Shown: in pieces, positions 36,538-44,840 of the stretch | Layout: the number at the start of each line of letters is the position of its first letter | Numbering within the stretch: the first letter of the stretch is position 1 | Origin: Mucilaginibacter gossypiicola | Lineage (GTDB): Bacteria > Bacteroidota > Bacteroidia > Sphingobacteriales > Sphingobacteriaceae | NCBI RefSeq assembly: GCF_900110105.1 | Contig: NZ_FOCL01000012.1 | Span: 1-64,000, forward strand | DNA length: 64,000 nt | Direction of reading: 5' to 3' | Notes under the pieces: model-generated | The model's database searches: none | Told to the model about the DNA's origin: nothing | What the model saw: only the letters and a program-made list of their open reading frames with translations | Position numbers and translations under genes: made by a program

Positions 36538-36592
36538 TTTGGAGTGATTAACAATTTGTTTACATTTGCATAGTCTACTAAAAAGATAGATT
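36538..36592 (+). promoter_or_regulatory. Promoter of the PhyH-type gene with operator-like motif
   Basis: TTTG at 36538-36541, a 19-bp spacer and TACATTTG at 36561-36568 match the Bacteroidota promoter consensus well. The 22-bp dyad motif at 36571-36592 covers the expected transcription start, a repressor-like position. The leader to the ATG would be about 210 bases and contains no structure that I recognise. Confidence 0.65.
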
Positions 36593-36785
36593 TAATATAC
36601 ATTGAACAATACGCACAACATATTATTTGCATGCCCAATGCGAATGCCCTTGATAACAAGGGCCATGTGCAGCTGTTGTTGTTAATTTCCCTCAAAAAGG
36701 ACCAGCTCCTTTCCTAAAAACCGCCCCGGCGGCATCAAGCGTTTACAATTTCATTTTCCAGGTACTTTAATATCTTTTCCACCAC

Positions 36786-37592
36786 ATGGCAACGTCATAT
36801 CAAAAATTCACATTAGGCTCAACAATTACGCCCGAACAACAAGCTTTTTTCAATCAGCACGGCTTTATCCATTTCAAAAATTTCATTAAGCCCGAAACTG
36901 TTACCGACATTATTAATGCATCAAAACAGGTTGAAAACACCTGGATTAGCAATAAAACTGAAAAGGTGAATGGCGTGCCGATTAAATACGGTAAAGATCT
37001 TGACGGCTCGCCTATTGTACAGCGCTTTGCTTTTATTAATCAGCATAATAGCCTGTTAGATGAATTTACCAAAGATCCGCGTTTCCAGGTGTTACTTAAC
37101 CTGATAGGTGAAGGTTCGCGCCTGGGTACCGACGAAAAGGACGGTATGGTTTTTAACCACTACGTTAACGGCCCCGAAAGCAGTTTTACAAAAATGGGTT
37201 GGCATACCGATGGCCTGCGCGATATTTTTCATGGTCAAAAGTTAAACCCGATGCTTAATGTTGGCATCCATTTAAGTACCCTGAAACCGGAGAACGGCGG
37301 TTTACGCATCCTGCCGGGTACACATAAACAAAACCTTTACCAGATGCTTTTCCGTAAAAAGTATTTCCTTGATCATGATACCGACGAAAATGAAGTAGCT
37401 ATTATCCCAACTGCCGGCGACCTGACCATACATGATGGCCGCTTATGGCACCGCGTAGCCCAATCAACCGTTATTGGTGAGGAAAGCCGCCGCAGGGTAA
37501 TATACATCCCCATTATTGCCGGTAAATACGAGCCCAAACACGCCGACAGCCCAACCGCCTTTTATCAACGTTTTGCAAGTATTGTTAAGTAA
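36786..37592 (+). CDS. Phytanoyl-CoA dioxygenase (PhyH) family Fe(II)/2-oxoglutarate oxygenase
   Basis: Protein of 268 residues that hydroxylates an unknown small molecule using iron, oxygen and 2-oxoglutarate. Opening motif is QQAFFNQHGFIHFKNF. The iron site is H140-T-D142 in WHTDGLRD with the distal H222 in GRLWHRV; Arg residues in RRRVIYIP would hold 2-oxoglutarate. No signal peptide. Its substrate cannot be inferred; the neighbouring SDR with a shared promoter motif suggests a common pathway. Confidence 0.9.
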   Translation: MATSYQKFTLGSTITPEQQAFFNQHGFIHFKNFIKPETVTDIINASKQVENTWISNKTEKVNGVPIKYGKDLDGSPIVQRFAFINQHNSLLDEFTKDPRFQVLLNLIGEGSRLGTDEKDGMVFNHYVNGPESSFTKMGWHTDGLRDIFHGQKLNPMLNVGIHLSTLKPENGGLRILPGTHKQNLYQMLFRKKYFLDHDTDENEVAIIPTAGDLTIHDGRLWHRVAQSTVIGEESRRRVIYIPIIAGKYEPKHADSPTAFYQRFASIVK

Positions 37593-37710
37593 AAATTTAT
37601 GTTAATTGCCTTATTCATCAGCTATCTCATCCGCACAGGGAAAATAGCAGCCCTGAAAAGCTTCTTCACAGAACGAGCACTGGTTAAAGTCCCCGTAAAA
37701 TAAAAAAACA

Positions 37711-37825
37711 TGTCTTTGCGAGGAGCCGCATGGGTAAAGAGCATCTGGGGCGACGTGGCAATCTCGTAGTTATACAGATCGCATATGCATGGGCTACGAG
37801 ATTGCCGCACTGCACTACCCATGAC
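37711..37825. repeat. Palindromic element, TTGCGAGGAGC / GGCAATCTCGTAG type
   Basis: Inner arms GGCAATCTCGTAG (37757-37769) and CTACGAGATTGCC (37794-37806) are perfect. Outer CATGGGTA (37729) and TACCCATG (37816) also mirror. It resembles the 29486 element in its TTGCGAGG edge. The whole 396-bp gap between 37592 and 37989 holds only this and the next repeat. Confidence 0.8.
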
Positions 37826-37842
37826 AAGTTTCAAAAAAGGGT

Positions 37843-37913
37843 GTCATGCTGAGCCAGTCGAAGCATGGTGAGCAGGGCCTCTGCGCGCGCGCCTTCGACA
37901 GGCTCAGGGTGAC
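37843..37913. repeat. Palindromic element, GTCATGCTGAGCC / TCGAAGC type
   Basis: Arms 37843-37864 and 37891-37913 mirror each other with few mismatches (GTCATGCTGAGCC against GGCTCAGGGTGAC, GTCGAAGC against GCCTTCGAC). It sits in tandem with the previous, unrelated element. Confidence 0.8.
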
Positions 37914-37988
37914 AGCCTCCTTTTGTCATTTGTCCTTTAGAAGCCAACGGATTTAAATCACTCGCAATGACATTTTTTATTTGATTCT

Positions 37989-40079
37989 CTACTTCAACCA
38001 CACCGTTTGTGTATAAGCACCATCAACAGCCGCATCCCAAACTTCAAGTCGTGCCCATTTGCGGCCTTTCATGTTCAACACTTTGCTAAATGTTTTTGTG
38101 CCGAAGGCTTGGGTTGAGGTAAGATCGATGCGCTCACGGTAAACCTGTTTACCATCACCTGAAATGATTTCGGCAAAATTGAGCGGGAATGTCCAGCTGG
38201 TTTTAAAGCTGATGGTACATTTTCCGTCGGCCTGGATGGCAATGGTCTCGCCGGATGAATGGCCATTTATTGTAAAATCCTCAATTAAAACTTCACCTGT
38301 GGTTGAAAAGAATTTGCCTTGTTCCAACACATCGAGCACAGGCTGCCAGCCATTTTTATATTCGGGCTGTTGGACAAGTTTCAGGTAGTTTACATTAAGG
38401 TGCGCGTACATTTCATTTTCGGGCTCGATGCTGAACAGATCGGCTTCAGAGAGTACTTTCTTTTTCAGCCCCCAGTTGTTCATATCGTCCATCAGGTCGA
38501 AAACACGTTTGCCCAAACGAGGTTCAGACAAATCAGCAGGCAAGGCTTTCCAGGCGGCTCCCAAAAATCTATCCGACAGGTAAAAACCTTCTTTTTTGTA
38601 AGCATCCGGAAAACCGGTGGAGCCTTTGGTACGGGCGTGAGCTGTCCAGGCCAGGCCTTTTTCAGCTCTAAGCAGGTTTAACATATCGGCCTTATCACCT
38701 ATGTGATAAACTTTACCATGTTCAGCATCGGTACTTTCAAAAGGCGTACCGGCCTTACGCGACATGATCCAGTAAACCGGCTTTGGAAAAAATGCCAGCC
38801 AATGACCACCGAAAAACTCATTAGGTTCTTCGCCGGGCAGCAGCAAAAAGTTTTTATCGGATAAACGGTTACATTGATCAAACAGCGCTTTAAGTTCTTT
38901 AAGTCGTTGTTCATCCGGGCCTTTAGGGTGGGCGGTATAATGAAACTCGGCCAGGTGAACAATATTAATCCCCTGGCGTTTTAAAACTTTCACAAACGAT
39001 GGACTATCAGGAACCGGCTTGCCCGCAAGCACCACACTCATGATAAACTCGTTATGAAAATGGCTTGCCATCGTTCTGTAACCGGGAAGTGGCTTATAGC
39101 TATCATCATGGGTAAATTGCTTCACATTATCCAACAATACCTCTGCTCCATCAGTACCCAGCAGGCAGAAAAAATTAAGCCGCTGTTTAGTTCCGGGAGG
39201 CGCATTAAACCAGGGTACGTAACGCTTGTCACCCTGTAATTCCTGCCGGATACCAAGCCCAAAGCCCGGAAGCAGGTTACGGTAATTATCACCGTACCAT
39301 ACAAACTTGAGGTTAAAAGCTTCCTCCAAAGGATAAAAATATTGGTGCGGCGCAGGGAACACGGCTATGCCTGCTTTGTCATTTGTGCCGATGATGGTAC
39401 GGTATTTTACAGCAAGGTTTTTAGCAGTATCCGGCTTATTAACATCATTGGTTTGCAGGTGTTCATAAACATCGCTGTAGCTTACGGCTTTAATTGGCTG
39501 AGCTTTCGCTACCAAGCCTGCATCATACAAAATAGCCGTCGAATCAATTTGGGTTGATACAACTGCAGCAACGTTAAATAAGGGCTGCCCATTGTAAAGT
39601 GTAATTTCCAGATCGCCTTTAAAATTGGGAGCTTCCAACCCAGGCAAAGTAATTATTGTGCGCGTGCCCTTGCTGCTTACACTAATTGCGTTTTTATGAA
39701 AATCTACCTTATAAGAATAGTGCGGTTTAAGCGGCACCTTATCAAAAAAGATATTCCATCCGTTTTGGGAGATAAGATCGCGCTTACCTTCTGTAAGGAT
39801 AAACTGCGGATCAACATTTTCAATCACCGGCTTGTAAACCTCGGCTTTACTTAACTGAACGCTGCTAAATAACGGCTCATCATTTTTCAAATTTAAAACA
39901 AGTCTGCCGTTACTATTTGCTCCCGCAGGCCAGGTTACCGTAACGTTTGAGGTATTTTCCTTTACACTTACGCCGGCTGCCGGTTTAAAGTTTTTATTGC
40001 CTGATACTTGCGCCTCGGCTTTAAAAAATATCAATGACAGAAAGCCGCAAAGCGCGAAATGTTTTAATTGACGAATCAT
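37989..40079 (-). CDS. Secreted PHP/amidohydrolase-like protein, last gene of the PUL array
   Basis: Protein of 696 residues with a signal peptide (about 1-23, FKAEAQ). Residues 24-330 are beta-rich. The middle part has a possible metal-binding barrel: SH340-F-H342-NEF, HLAEFHYTAHP, LLPGEEPNEFFGGHW and AWTAHARTKG, a spacing of His and Glu similar to PHP phosphoesterases. The last 100 residues (FFSTTGEVLIEDFTING onwards) look like a beta-sandwich. The function is unknown; the position eight bases after the GH43 gene ties it to the glycan locus. Confidence 0.6.
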   Translation of the reverse strand: MIRQLKHFALCGFLSLIFFKAEAQVSGNKNFKPAAGVSVKENTSNVTVTWPAGANSNGRLVLNLKNDEPLFSSVQLSKAEVYKPVIENVDPQFILTEGKRDLISQNGWNIFFDKVPLKPHYSYKVDFHKNAISVSSKGTRTIITLPGLEAPNFKGDLEITLYNGQPLFNVAAVVSTQIDSTAILYDAGLVAKAQPIKAVSYSDVYEHLQTNDVNKPDTAKNLAVKYRTIIGTNDKAGIAVFPAPHQYFYPLEEAFNLKFVWYGDNYRNLLPGFGLGIRQELQGDKRYVPWFNAPPGTKQRLNFFCLLGTDGAEVLLDNVKQFTHDDSYKPLPGYRTMASHFHNEFIMSVVLAGKPVPDSPSFVKVLKRQGINIVHLAEFHYTAHPKGPDEQRLKELKALFDQCNRLSDKNFLLLPGEEPNEFFGGHWLAFFPKPVYWIMSRKAGTPFESTDAEHGKVYHIGDKADMLNLLRAEKGLAWTAHARTKGSTGFPDAYKKEGFYLSDRFLGAAWKALPADLSEPRLGKRVFDLMDDMNNWGLKKKVLSEADLFSIEPENEMYAHLNVNYLKLVQQPEYKNGWQPVLDVLEQGKFFSTTGEVLIEDFTINGHSSGETIAIQADGKCTISFKTSWTFPLNFAEIISGDGKQVYRERIDLTSTQAFGTKTFSKVLNMKGRKWARLEVWDAAVDGAYTQTVWLK

Positions 40080-40087
40080 ATTATTTT

Positions 40088-41098
40088 TTATTTAATTACT
40101 ACTGGCCAACCATTTTTATACTCAACAGGACTGATGCACATCACCCTGCCCTTTTCTTTATGGGCTATTTCGATAGCATGATAGGCTATAAATTTATTTC
40201 CCTTTTCATCAGTAAAAATAGAATTGTGGCCAGGAGCTGTATAAACCGCATCTTTTATTAAAATAGCACTATTGAGGGTTTTATCGCTTTCACCTAATCG
40301 TACAAACGGACCGAGCGGGTTATCTGCCTTAGCTATCATCACCGCATAATTTGCCCCGGCGCCGCAACAGTTATCGCCCGAATAATACAGGTAACAGGTA
40401 CCGTTATCATAATCAAGCCACGAGCCTTCAACCAAATTGCTATAGCTTTTGTCCTTACCCGGATATACTACAGCTGTTGCAGCTGAACCATCAGCGAAAT
40501 CCGACCAGTCATCCTTCATTTCCCTTACCCGTAACGGTTGAAAATCCGATCCCCAATAAAGGAAATGTTTGCCGGTTTTAGGATCAACAAAAGCTTTGGG
40601 GTCGATGCATTGAAAATCCGGGCCCTTCATAAATGGCGTACCCTTGTCTGTAAAAGGGCCAAGCGGATTGTCGGCATAAGCTATGCCCATCCATTTGCCG
40701 GTCAACTCGTTTGGATCGGCAGAAAAGAACATCACAAATTTGTTGAGTTTGGCATCGAAGAAAACATCCGGCGCCCAAAAGTTTTGCGTATTGGAGGCCC
40801 ATGAAGGTTTTTGGGGCAAAGCGTCACCGGCGTAGGTCCAGTGCTCATGATCAGTTGACCAGGCCACCTGGATATTGATCATTTTCCCATCGCTTCCCGG
40901 CGATTGGGTTGCGTACGCGTAGTACTTACCATTATACCTGATCACCGTAGGATCGGGAAAATCCCTGTCAAGCACAACATGAATAAGGCCGCTATAAGGC
41001 GCTGCCTCCTTAGTTGGCTCAACTTGCTGCGCATGGCTGCGACAGGCGGTCATTGTAACTAACAGAACCAGCACCAGGCAATTAAAAAACTTGTTCAT
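40088..41098 (-). CDS. Glycoside hydrolase family 43 enzyme
   Basis: The open frame starts at 41137, but the ATG at 41098 is chosen because it opens on a lipoprotein signal (MNKFFNCLVLVLLVTMTAC). The five-bladed propeller carries the GH43 triad: base D49 in DFPDPTVI, pKa-tuning D166 in CIDPKAF and acid E224 in LVEGSWL. GH43 enzymes are inverting and mostly remove or cut L-arabinofuranosyl or xylosyl units. With the GH127-type gene in the same array, an arabinan or arabinosidase role is plausible. About 337 residues, one catalytic domain with no extra CBM. Confidence 0.88.
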   Translation of the reverse strand: MNKFFNCLVLVLLVTMTACRSHAQQVEPTKEAAPYSGLIHVVLDRDFPDPTVIRYNGKYYAYATQSPGSDGKMINIQVAWSTDHEHWTYAGDALPQKPSWASNTQNFWAPDVFFDAKLNKFVMFFSADPNELTGKWMGIAYADNPLGPFTDKGTPFMKGPDFQCIDPKAFVDPKTGKHFLYWGSDFQPLRVREMKDDWSDFADGSAATAVVYPGKDKSYSNLVEGSWLDYDNGTCYLYYSGDNCCGAGANYAVMIAKADNPLGPFVRLGESDKTLNSAILIKDAVYTAPGHNSIFTDEKGNKFIAYHAIEIAHKEKGRVMCISPVEYKNGWPVVIK

Positions 41099-41136
41099 AG
41101 GTGTAATTGGTTTAAGGGTAGCATTAGCGAGGAACA

Positions 41137-41169
41137 AGCCTTACGAAGTTTTAAAAACTTCGTAAGGCT
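41137..41169. repeat. 33-bp near-perfect palindrome
   Basis: AGCCTTACGAAGTTTT and its exact reverse complement are separated by one base. A second imperfect palindrome (GTGCTTCTCACGTATGAAAAGCAC, 24 bases) is at 41179-41202. Both lie between two same-strand PUL genes and could act as RNA processing or partial termination sites. Confidence 0.7.
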
Positions 41170-41325
41170 GCAATAAATGTGCTTCTCACGTATGAAAAGC
41201 ACGTTTGTGTGATAGGTTAACGCGGGAGGCGAACAGGAACAGATGCGCCTCTATTTACAACATTGGTTTCCGAATCCGAAAATCATCTGCACATTGGCAC
41301 ATTTGGATTCCGCATATGCCGGATC

Positions 41326-42396
41326 TTATCTTCCGGTCAATTTCTTGATCAGGTTTGTTTCTTCAGGGATGTAGGCAGTACCATCCTTACGGAAAATATC
41401 ATGGAACCACAGCTTAGGTTCTTTACCATCAGGCATTGGGGTATCCCAGGCGTAAATGGTATTGGTTTTACCGCTTACAAAACCCCAGTTTATAGCACCC
41501 ACATTCTCTTTTTTGAGCATTGGCAATACCGTGCCGAACAGACTGTTGCGCGGGCGGGCCATATACTCGGTACAAATCAACGGGCGACCGTTCATTTTCA
41601 AAAACTGCACAGTTTTCAGGTGTTCAGCTTCAGGGGTATAGTCATGATAAGTAATAACGTCTGAGTTAGCTATCTGGAATTTGTTCAACTCTTCCAGATC
41701 CCAGCGCCATACGCCTGCACTAACCGGCTGACTTGGGTTTACCTGCCTTGCCCATTTGAAAACGCTTTTTAACAACGGCAAAGTTTTGTTGCCTTTATCC
41801 GAGTTGCCCGGCTCATTGTACAAATCCCAAAGCAAAATGCGTTTATCATTGGCAAAACGCTTCAATACATCTTTCACATATTTTTCAAGCACAGGAGAGT
41901 TAGCCGCATTGTCAGAAGCCGGTTGCCCCGGATCCTGCATCCAGCCCGAGTTATGAATTCCCGGTTTTGGTTCAGGTTGCTTACCTGCTTTAGGTACTTT
42001 GTTCCAGCAATCATCAAAAAATACAAACATGGTTTTAACGCCATGTTTACTTGAAATGGCCAGGTATTCGTCCATGCGTTTTTTGAAACCTTCGGGATCC
42101 TGCTCCCAGGCTAAATGATGCAAAAATACGCGCATTACATTCATGCCGATACCTTGCGCATAGCCTAATTCTCTATCTATTGTTTTTGGATCGAAAGTAT
42201 CAGCCTGCCACATCTCTAACTGGTTGATAGCGGTACTTGGTATAAAATCGGCACCTACCAGCCATTGCTGCTGCGCGTACCATGTTTTTGCCTTCGCCTC
42301 AGACCATACCTGTGCCGGCGCCTTTTGCTGCGCCATTACCCTCATCCCCAATGGCATTGCCAAAGCAAGCGCCAATACTTTTAATTTTGTTTGCAT
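41326..42396 (-). CDS. Clan GH-A glycosidase (GH5-like), often annotated 1,4-beta-xylanase
   Basis: Secreted protein of 356 residues with a signal peptide (1-22, RVMAQ). A TIM barrel follows with YAQGIGMNVMRVFLHHLAW, KTMFVFFDDCWN, then acid/base E195 in LYNEPGN and nucleophile E277 in CTEYMAR, the standard clan GH-A pair on strands 4 and 7, so a retaining mechanism is expected. The GH family and substrate are not certain; several such Bacteroidota enzymes are labelled beta-xylanase by default. It is followed on the minus strand by the GH43 gene after a gap with two palindromes. Confidence 0.82.
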   Translation of the reverse strand: MQTKLKVLALALAMPLGMRVMAQQKAPAQVWSEAKAKTWYAQQQWLVGADFIPSTAINQLEMWQADTFDPKTIDRELGYAQGIGMNVMRVFLHHLAWEQDPEGFKKRMDEYLAISSKHGVKTMFVFFDDCWNKVPKAGKQPEPKPGIHNSGWMQDPGQPASDNAANSPVLEKYVKDVLKRFANDKRILLWDLYNEPGNSDKGNKTLPLLKSVFKWARQVNPSQPVSAGVWRWDLEELNKFQIANSDVITYHDYTPEAEHLKTVQFLKMNGRPLICTEYMARPRNSLFGTVLPMLKKENVGAINWGFVSGKTNTIYAWDTPMPDGKEPKLWFHDIFRKDGTAYIPEETNLIKKLTGR

Positions 42397-42437
42397 TTAT
42401 CTGTGTTTAATAGTTTAATTCCTGTTTTTGTTTTTTA

Positions 42438-42560
42438 ATTCCCCTCTTGAGAGGGGGTGCGTTGGATGGTGTGATGGCAGGGGTGTGTTTCTGCATCGTT
42501 TATCGTCTATTGGAGAAACACACCCCTCCGCCCCTCTCAAGAGGGGAATCGCACAGCCCT
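42438..42560. repeat. Palindromic element, CCCCTCTTGAGAGGGG type, full copy 1
   Basis: Outer 19-bp perfect arms 42438-42456 and 42531-42549, inner 14-bp perfect arms AGGGGTGTGTTTCT (42479) and AGAAACACACCCCT (42514), and a one-sided AATCGCACA tail. The same element recurs at 58941 and half of it at 362. Next to it, 42588-42611 is a GC-rich hairpin (GCCACTCGGCT / AGCCGAGCGGC) just after the BNR gene stop. Confidence 0.92.
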
Positions 42561-42625
42561 TTCTTTTTGCTTTTTATTTCTACAAGCTGCCACTCGGCTG
42601 GAGCCGAGCGGCGGCTAATATTTTC

Positions 42626-43771
42626 TTACTTCTTCTTTACCAGCTTCCCTTTTATCATCCAAATCTCCGTCCCTTTCCCAAACGCGTTGGTTGATGTTAA
42701 CGCGATGATAGTATCATCATTAAGCACACACAACGCATTCCAAAGCCCGTGTTTATTAAGCGGAATATTGAATGGCGTTGGTACACTCGCAAAATCCTTA
42801 GCATCATTGTTACCCAAAGCTACCTGCATACAGGCCTGTTCCCAGTTATGGTTGCGGTTTTGGGTACTTTGGTATGACAGCACCGTTTCGCCGCTGTGCA
42901 GTTGCCTTAAATAAGGCGCACCTGCATAAACCGTATCCTGCAATTTAGGTATGAGCGCGTATGTACGTTCGGCATCATCGGAGCCTACTGTTTTTTGCCA
43001 ATTTTGGCCGATACTATTACGAATGATGGATGGCTTAAAAGTTGCGCCGGCGTTATCCTCTATCGAAAACGCGATCTCATTTTTTCCTTTCAGAAGGATG
43101 GGCACCGGCATGCCATCCCTATGGCCAGGTCTGAAGGATACTATTTCAGGGTGTTTTGTCCAGCTTAAGCCGTTATCCTTCGACCTAAATATGGAAATAT
43201 TCTGCTCGTTTGATTTGGTGTAAACACCCTCGTTCGAAAAAAACAACTGGATCTCGCCCGATGGCAATTGAATCTGCGACGATTCCCAGCAGCCATCATC
43301 AAAATTGTAGCGGGCTTCATAAACCAAACGCTCATCCGTCCAGGTTTTGCCCTTATCGTAACTTTTTTTTGTGCAGATGGCAAATCGTTTAGTGGTATCC
43401 CAACCGCCGTTTACCTTATGCGGGCGTGGGTTGTATGACGCCAGTAGCGAGTGATCTTTCAGTTCCAATATCTCGGGCACTGCCATGTTCACCCCCGGCG
43501 CCGGTTTGGCAATTACAACGGGTTGATCCCAGCTTTTACCAAGATCATTGCTTGTAATACATTCAATGCCACCGGCGCTTTCATAAACACAAAACAGGCT
43601 GCCATTACTTAGCTGGACCATGCGGGCGTAATTGCCGTTCTTGTTACCTACCTGTTTTAAAGTGGTTTGATCCCAGGCAATAGTTTTATTATTAACGGCA
43701 TAGTGTTGCCCCAGAACCATCACCGGGGCAAACACACCCATTAACCAAATGAATATCTGCCGCATAACCAA
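42626..43771 (-). CDS. BNR-repeat sialidase-fold glycosidase
   Basis: Secreted protein of 381 residues; signal peptide 1-22 (VMVLGQ). A six-bladed propeller with Asp-box-like turns (SNDLGKSWDQP, SYDKGKTWTDE, SKDNGLSWTKH) is clear. This fold is used by sialidases and also by GH93 exo-arabinanases and related enzymes. The usual sialidase Arg triad could not be confirmed by eye. Given the arabinose-directed neighbours, an exo-arabinanase-like role is a hypothesis only. It starts 28 bases after the GH43-like gene in the same transcript. Confidence 0.75.
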   Translation of the reverse strand: MVMRQIFIWLMGVFAPVMVLGQHYAVNNKTIAWDQTTLKQVGNKNGNYARMVQLSNGSLFCVYESAGGIECITSNDLGKSWDQPVVIAKPAPGVNMAVPEILELKDHSLLASYNPRPHKVNGGWDTTKRFAICTKKSYDKGKTWTDERLVYEARYNFDDGCWESSQIQLPSGEIQLFFSNEGVYTKSNEQNISIFRSKDNGLSWTKHPEIVSFRPGHRDGMPVPILLKGKNEIAFSIEDNAGATFKPSIIRNSIGQNWQKTVGSDDAERTYALIPKLQDTVYAGAPYLRQLHSGETVLSYQSTQNRNHNWEQACMQVALGNNDAKDFASVPTPFNIPLNKHGLWNALCVLNDDTIIALTSTNAFGKGTEIWMIKGKLVKKK

Positions 43772-43799
43772 TTATATTCTTTTTATTTCTGTAGATACT

Positions 43800-44840
43800 T
43801 TATTTGACGTCGGCCAGCCAGAAACTAAATGGCTTATCCCTGTCGCATACCAACGTTTCACCATTAAACTCCAGTTCGGCTGCATGGATGGAGGTGCGCT
43901 TGGTTGTGTAGCTATAAGCGCCATCGGCATCAAGCCCACCATCTTCAAAATGCTTTTTACGGCCGGGATGCGTGAAGTAAATGATATAAGCATGCCCATC
44001 ACTCACTACCACATCGGCATGGGCCCCTGTTGGCGTATCCTCCGGCCGATGACCTGGCTTATCCAGCACCAAACCCTGGTGCTCCCATGTTTTAGCGTCT
44101 TTTGAACGATAAACGCGTTGCCCCTGCCACTCGTCGGTGATCATCCAGTAATAATCTTTAAACCGGAAGATCTTAGGGCCTTCATGCGCGCGGCCTTCAA
44201 TGGCGGGTTTATCGTCTGCTTTCCAGTTCACGAGATCGTTACTTTCAGCGGTCATGGTGATGCTACCCAATTTTTGATCCTTGTACCACATATGCCATTT
44301 ACCATCAGGCATTTTCATGAGCGTTGGGTCGATGATATTATGATCGGGCAAATTTAGCGGCCCTTCATATTTCCAGTCCCACAGGTTTTTACTGGTATAA
44401 TGTACCAGGTGCGAATCTCCGCCCCACTGGCTATACACTCCTGGGATATATACCACAAACATGTGATAAACGCCTTTGTCAAAAGCTACATCGGGAGCCC
44501 AAAAAGTGTTTTGCCCGCGTTCATGCTCCAGGTTTAACGCACCGCGGTATACCCAGGTATGCCCATGATCTTTCGAGGTAGCAACACCTATGGCAGTACC
44601 ATAACAAAACGCCACTCCCGGCGATTGTACGTTGGCCCGGCGCTGGGTATATAACATGGTCCACTCTTTTTCGGCTTTGTTATAAACCAATACCGGATCG
44701 GCGGCGCCATCGTAAATTGGATCACGATAAAGCGGCGATGGCGGCTGATTTTTAATCGCGGCATCCTGTGCTACGGCAGTAAAACCAGCCATCATCATTA
44801 AACCGCAAACTATTCCTTTTATCATGGATGTATCTCTCAT
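43800..44840 (-). CDS. GH43-like five-bladed propeller glycosidase
   Basis: Secreted protein of 346 residues; signal peptide follows M6 (MIKGIVCGLMMMAGFTAVAQ), so either ATG (44840 or 44825) may be used. The first abuts the GH127-type stop codon with no gap. Acidic residues are placed as in clan GH-F: D48 in YDGAADPVL, D171 in IIDPTLMK and E220 in AHEGPKIF. NTFWAPDVAF is typical of the fold. It could belong to GH43, GH117 or a related family; the sequence alone does not decide. Confidence 0.75.
   Translation of the reverse strand: MRDTSMIKGIVCGLMMMAGFTAVAQDAAIKNQPPSPLYRDPIYDGAADPVLVYNKAEKEWTMLYTQRRANVQSPGVAFCYGTAIGVATSKDHGHTWVYRGALNLEHERGQNTFWAPDVAFDKGVYHMFVVYIPGVYSQWGGDSHLVHYTSKNLWDWKYEGPLNLPDHNIIDPTLMKMPDGKWHMWYKDQKLGSITMTAESNDLVNWKADDKPAIEGRAHEGPKIFRFKDYYWMITDEWQGQRVYRSKDAKTWEHQGLVLDKPGHRPEDTPTGAHADVVVSDGHAYIIYFTHPGRKKHFEDGGLDADGAYSYTTKRTSIHAAELEFNGETLVCDRDKPFSFWLADVK

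Noticed and set aside
37622..37834. A 70-codon minus-strand frame in the gap after the dioxygenase gene
   Set aside because: It is made largely of the palindromic repeat at 37711-37825; such repeats often leave chance frames open.
42447..42914. A 155-codon plus-strand frame overlapping the repeat and the BNR gene end
   Set aside because: The first part is repeat sequence and the rest is antisense to the BNR-fold gene.
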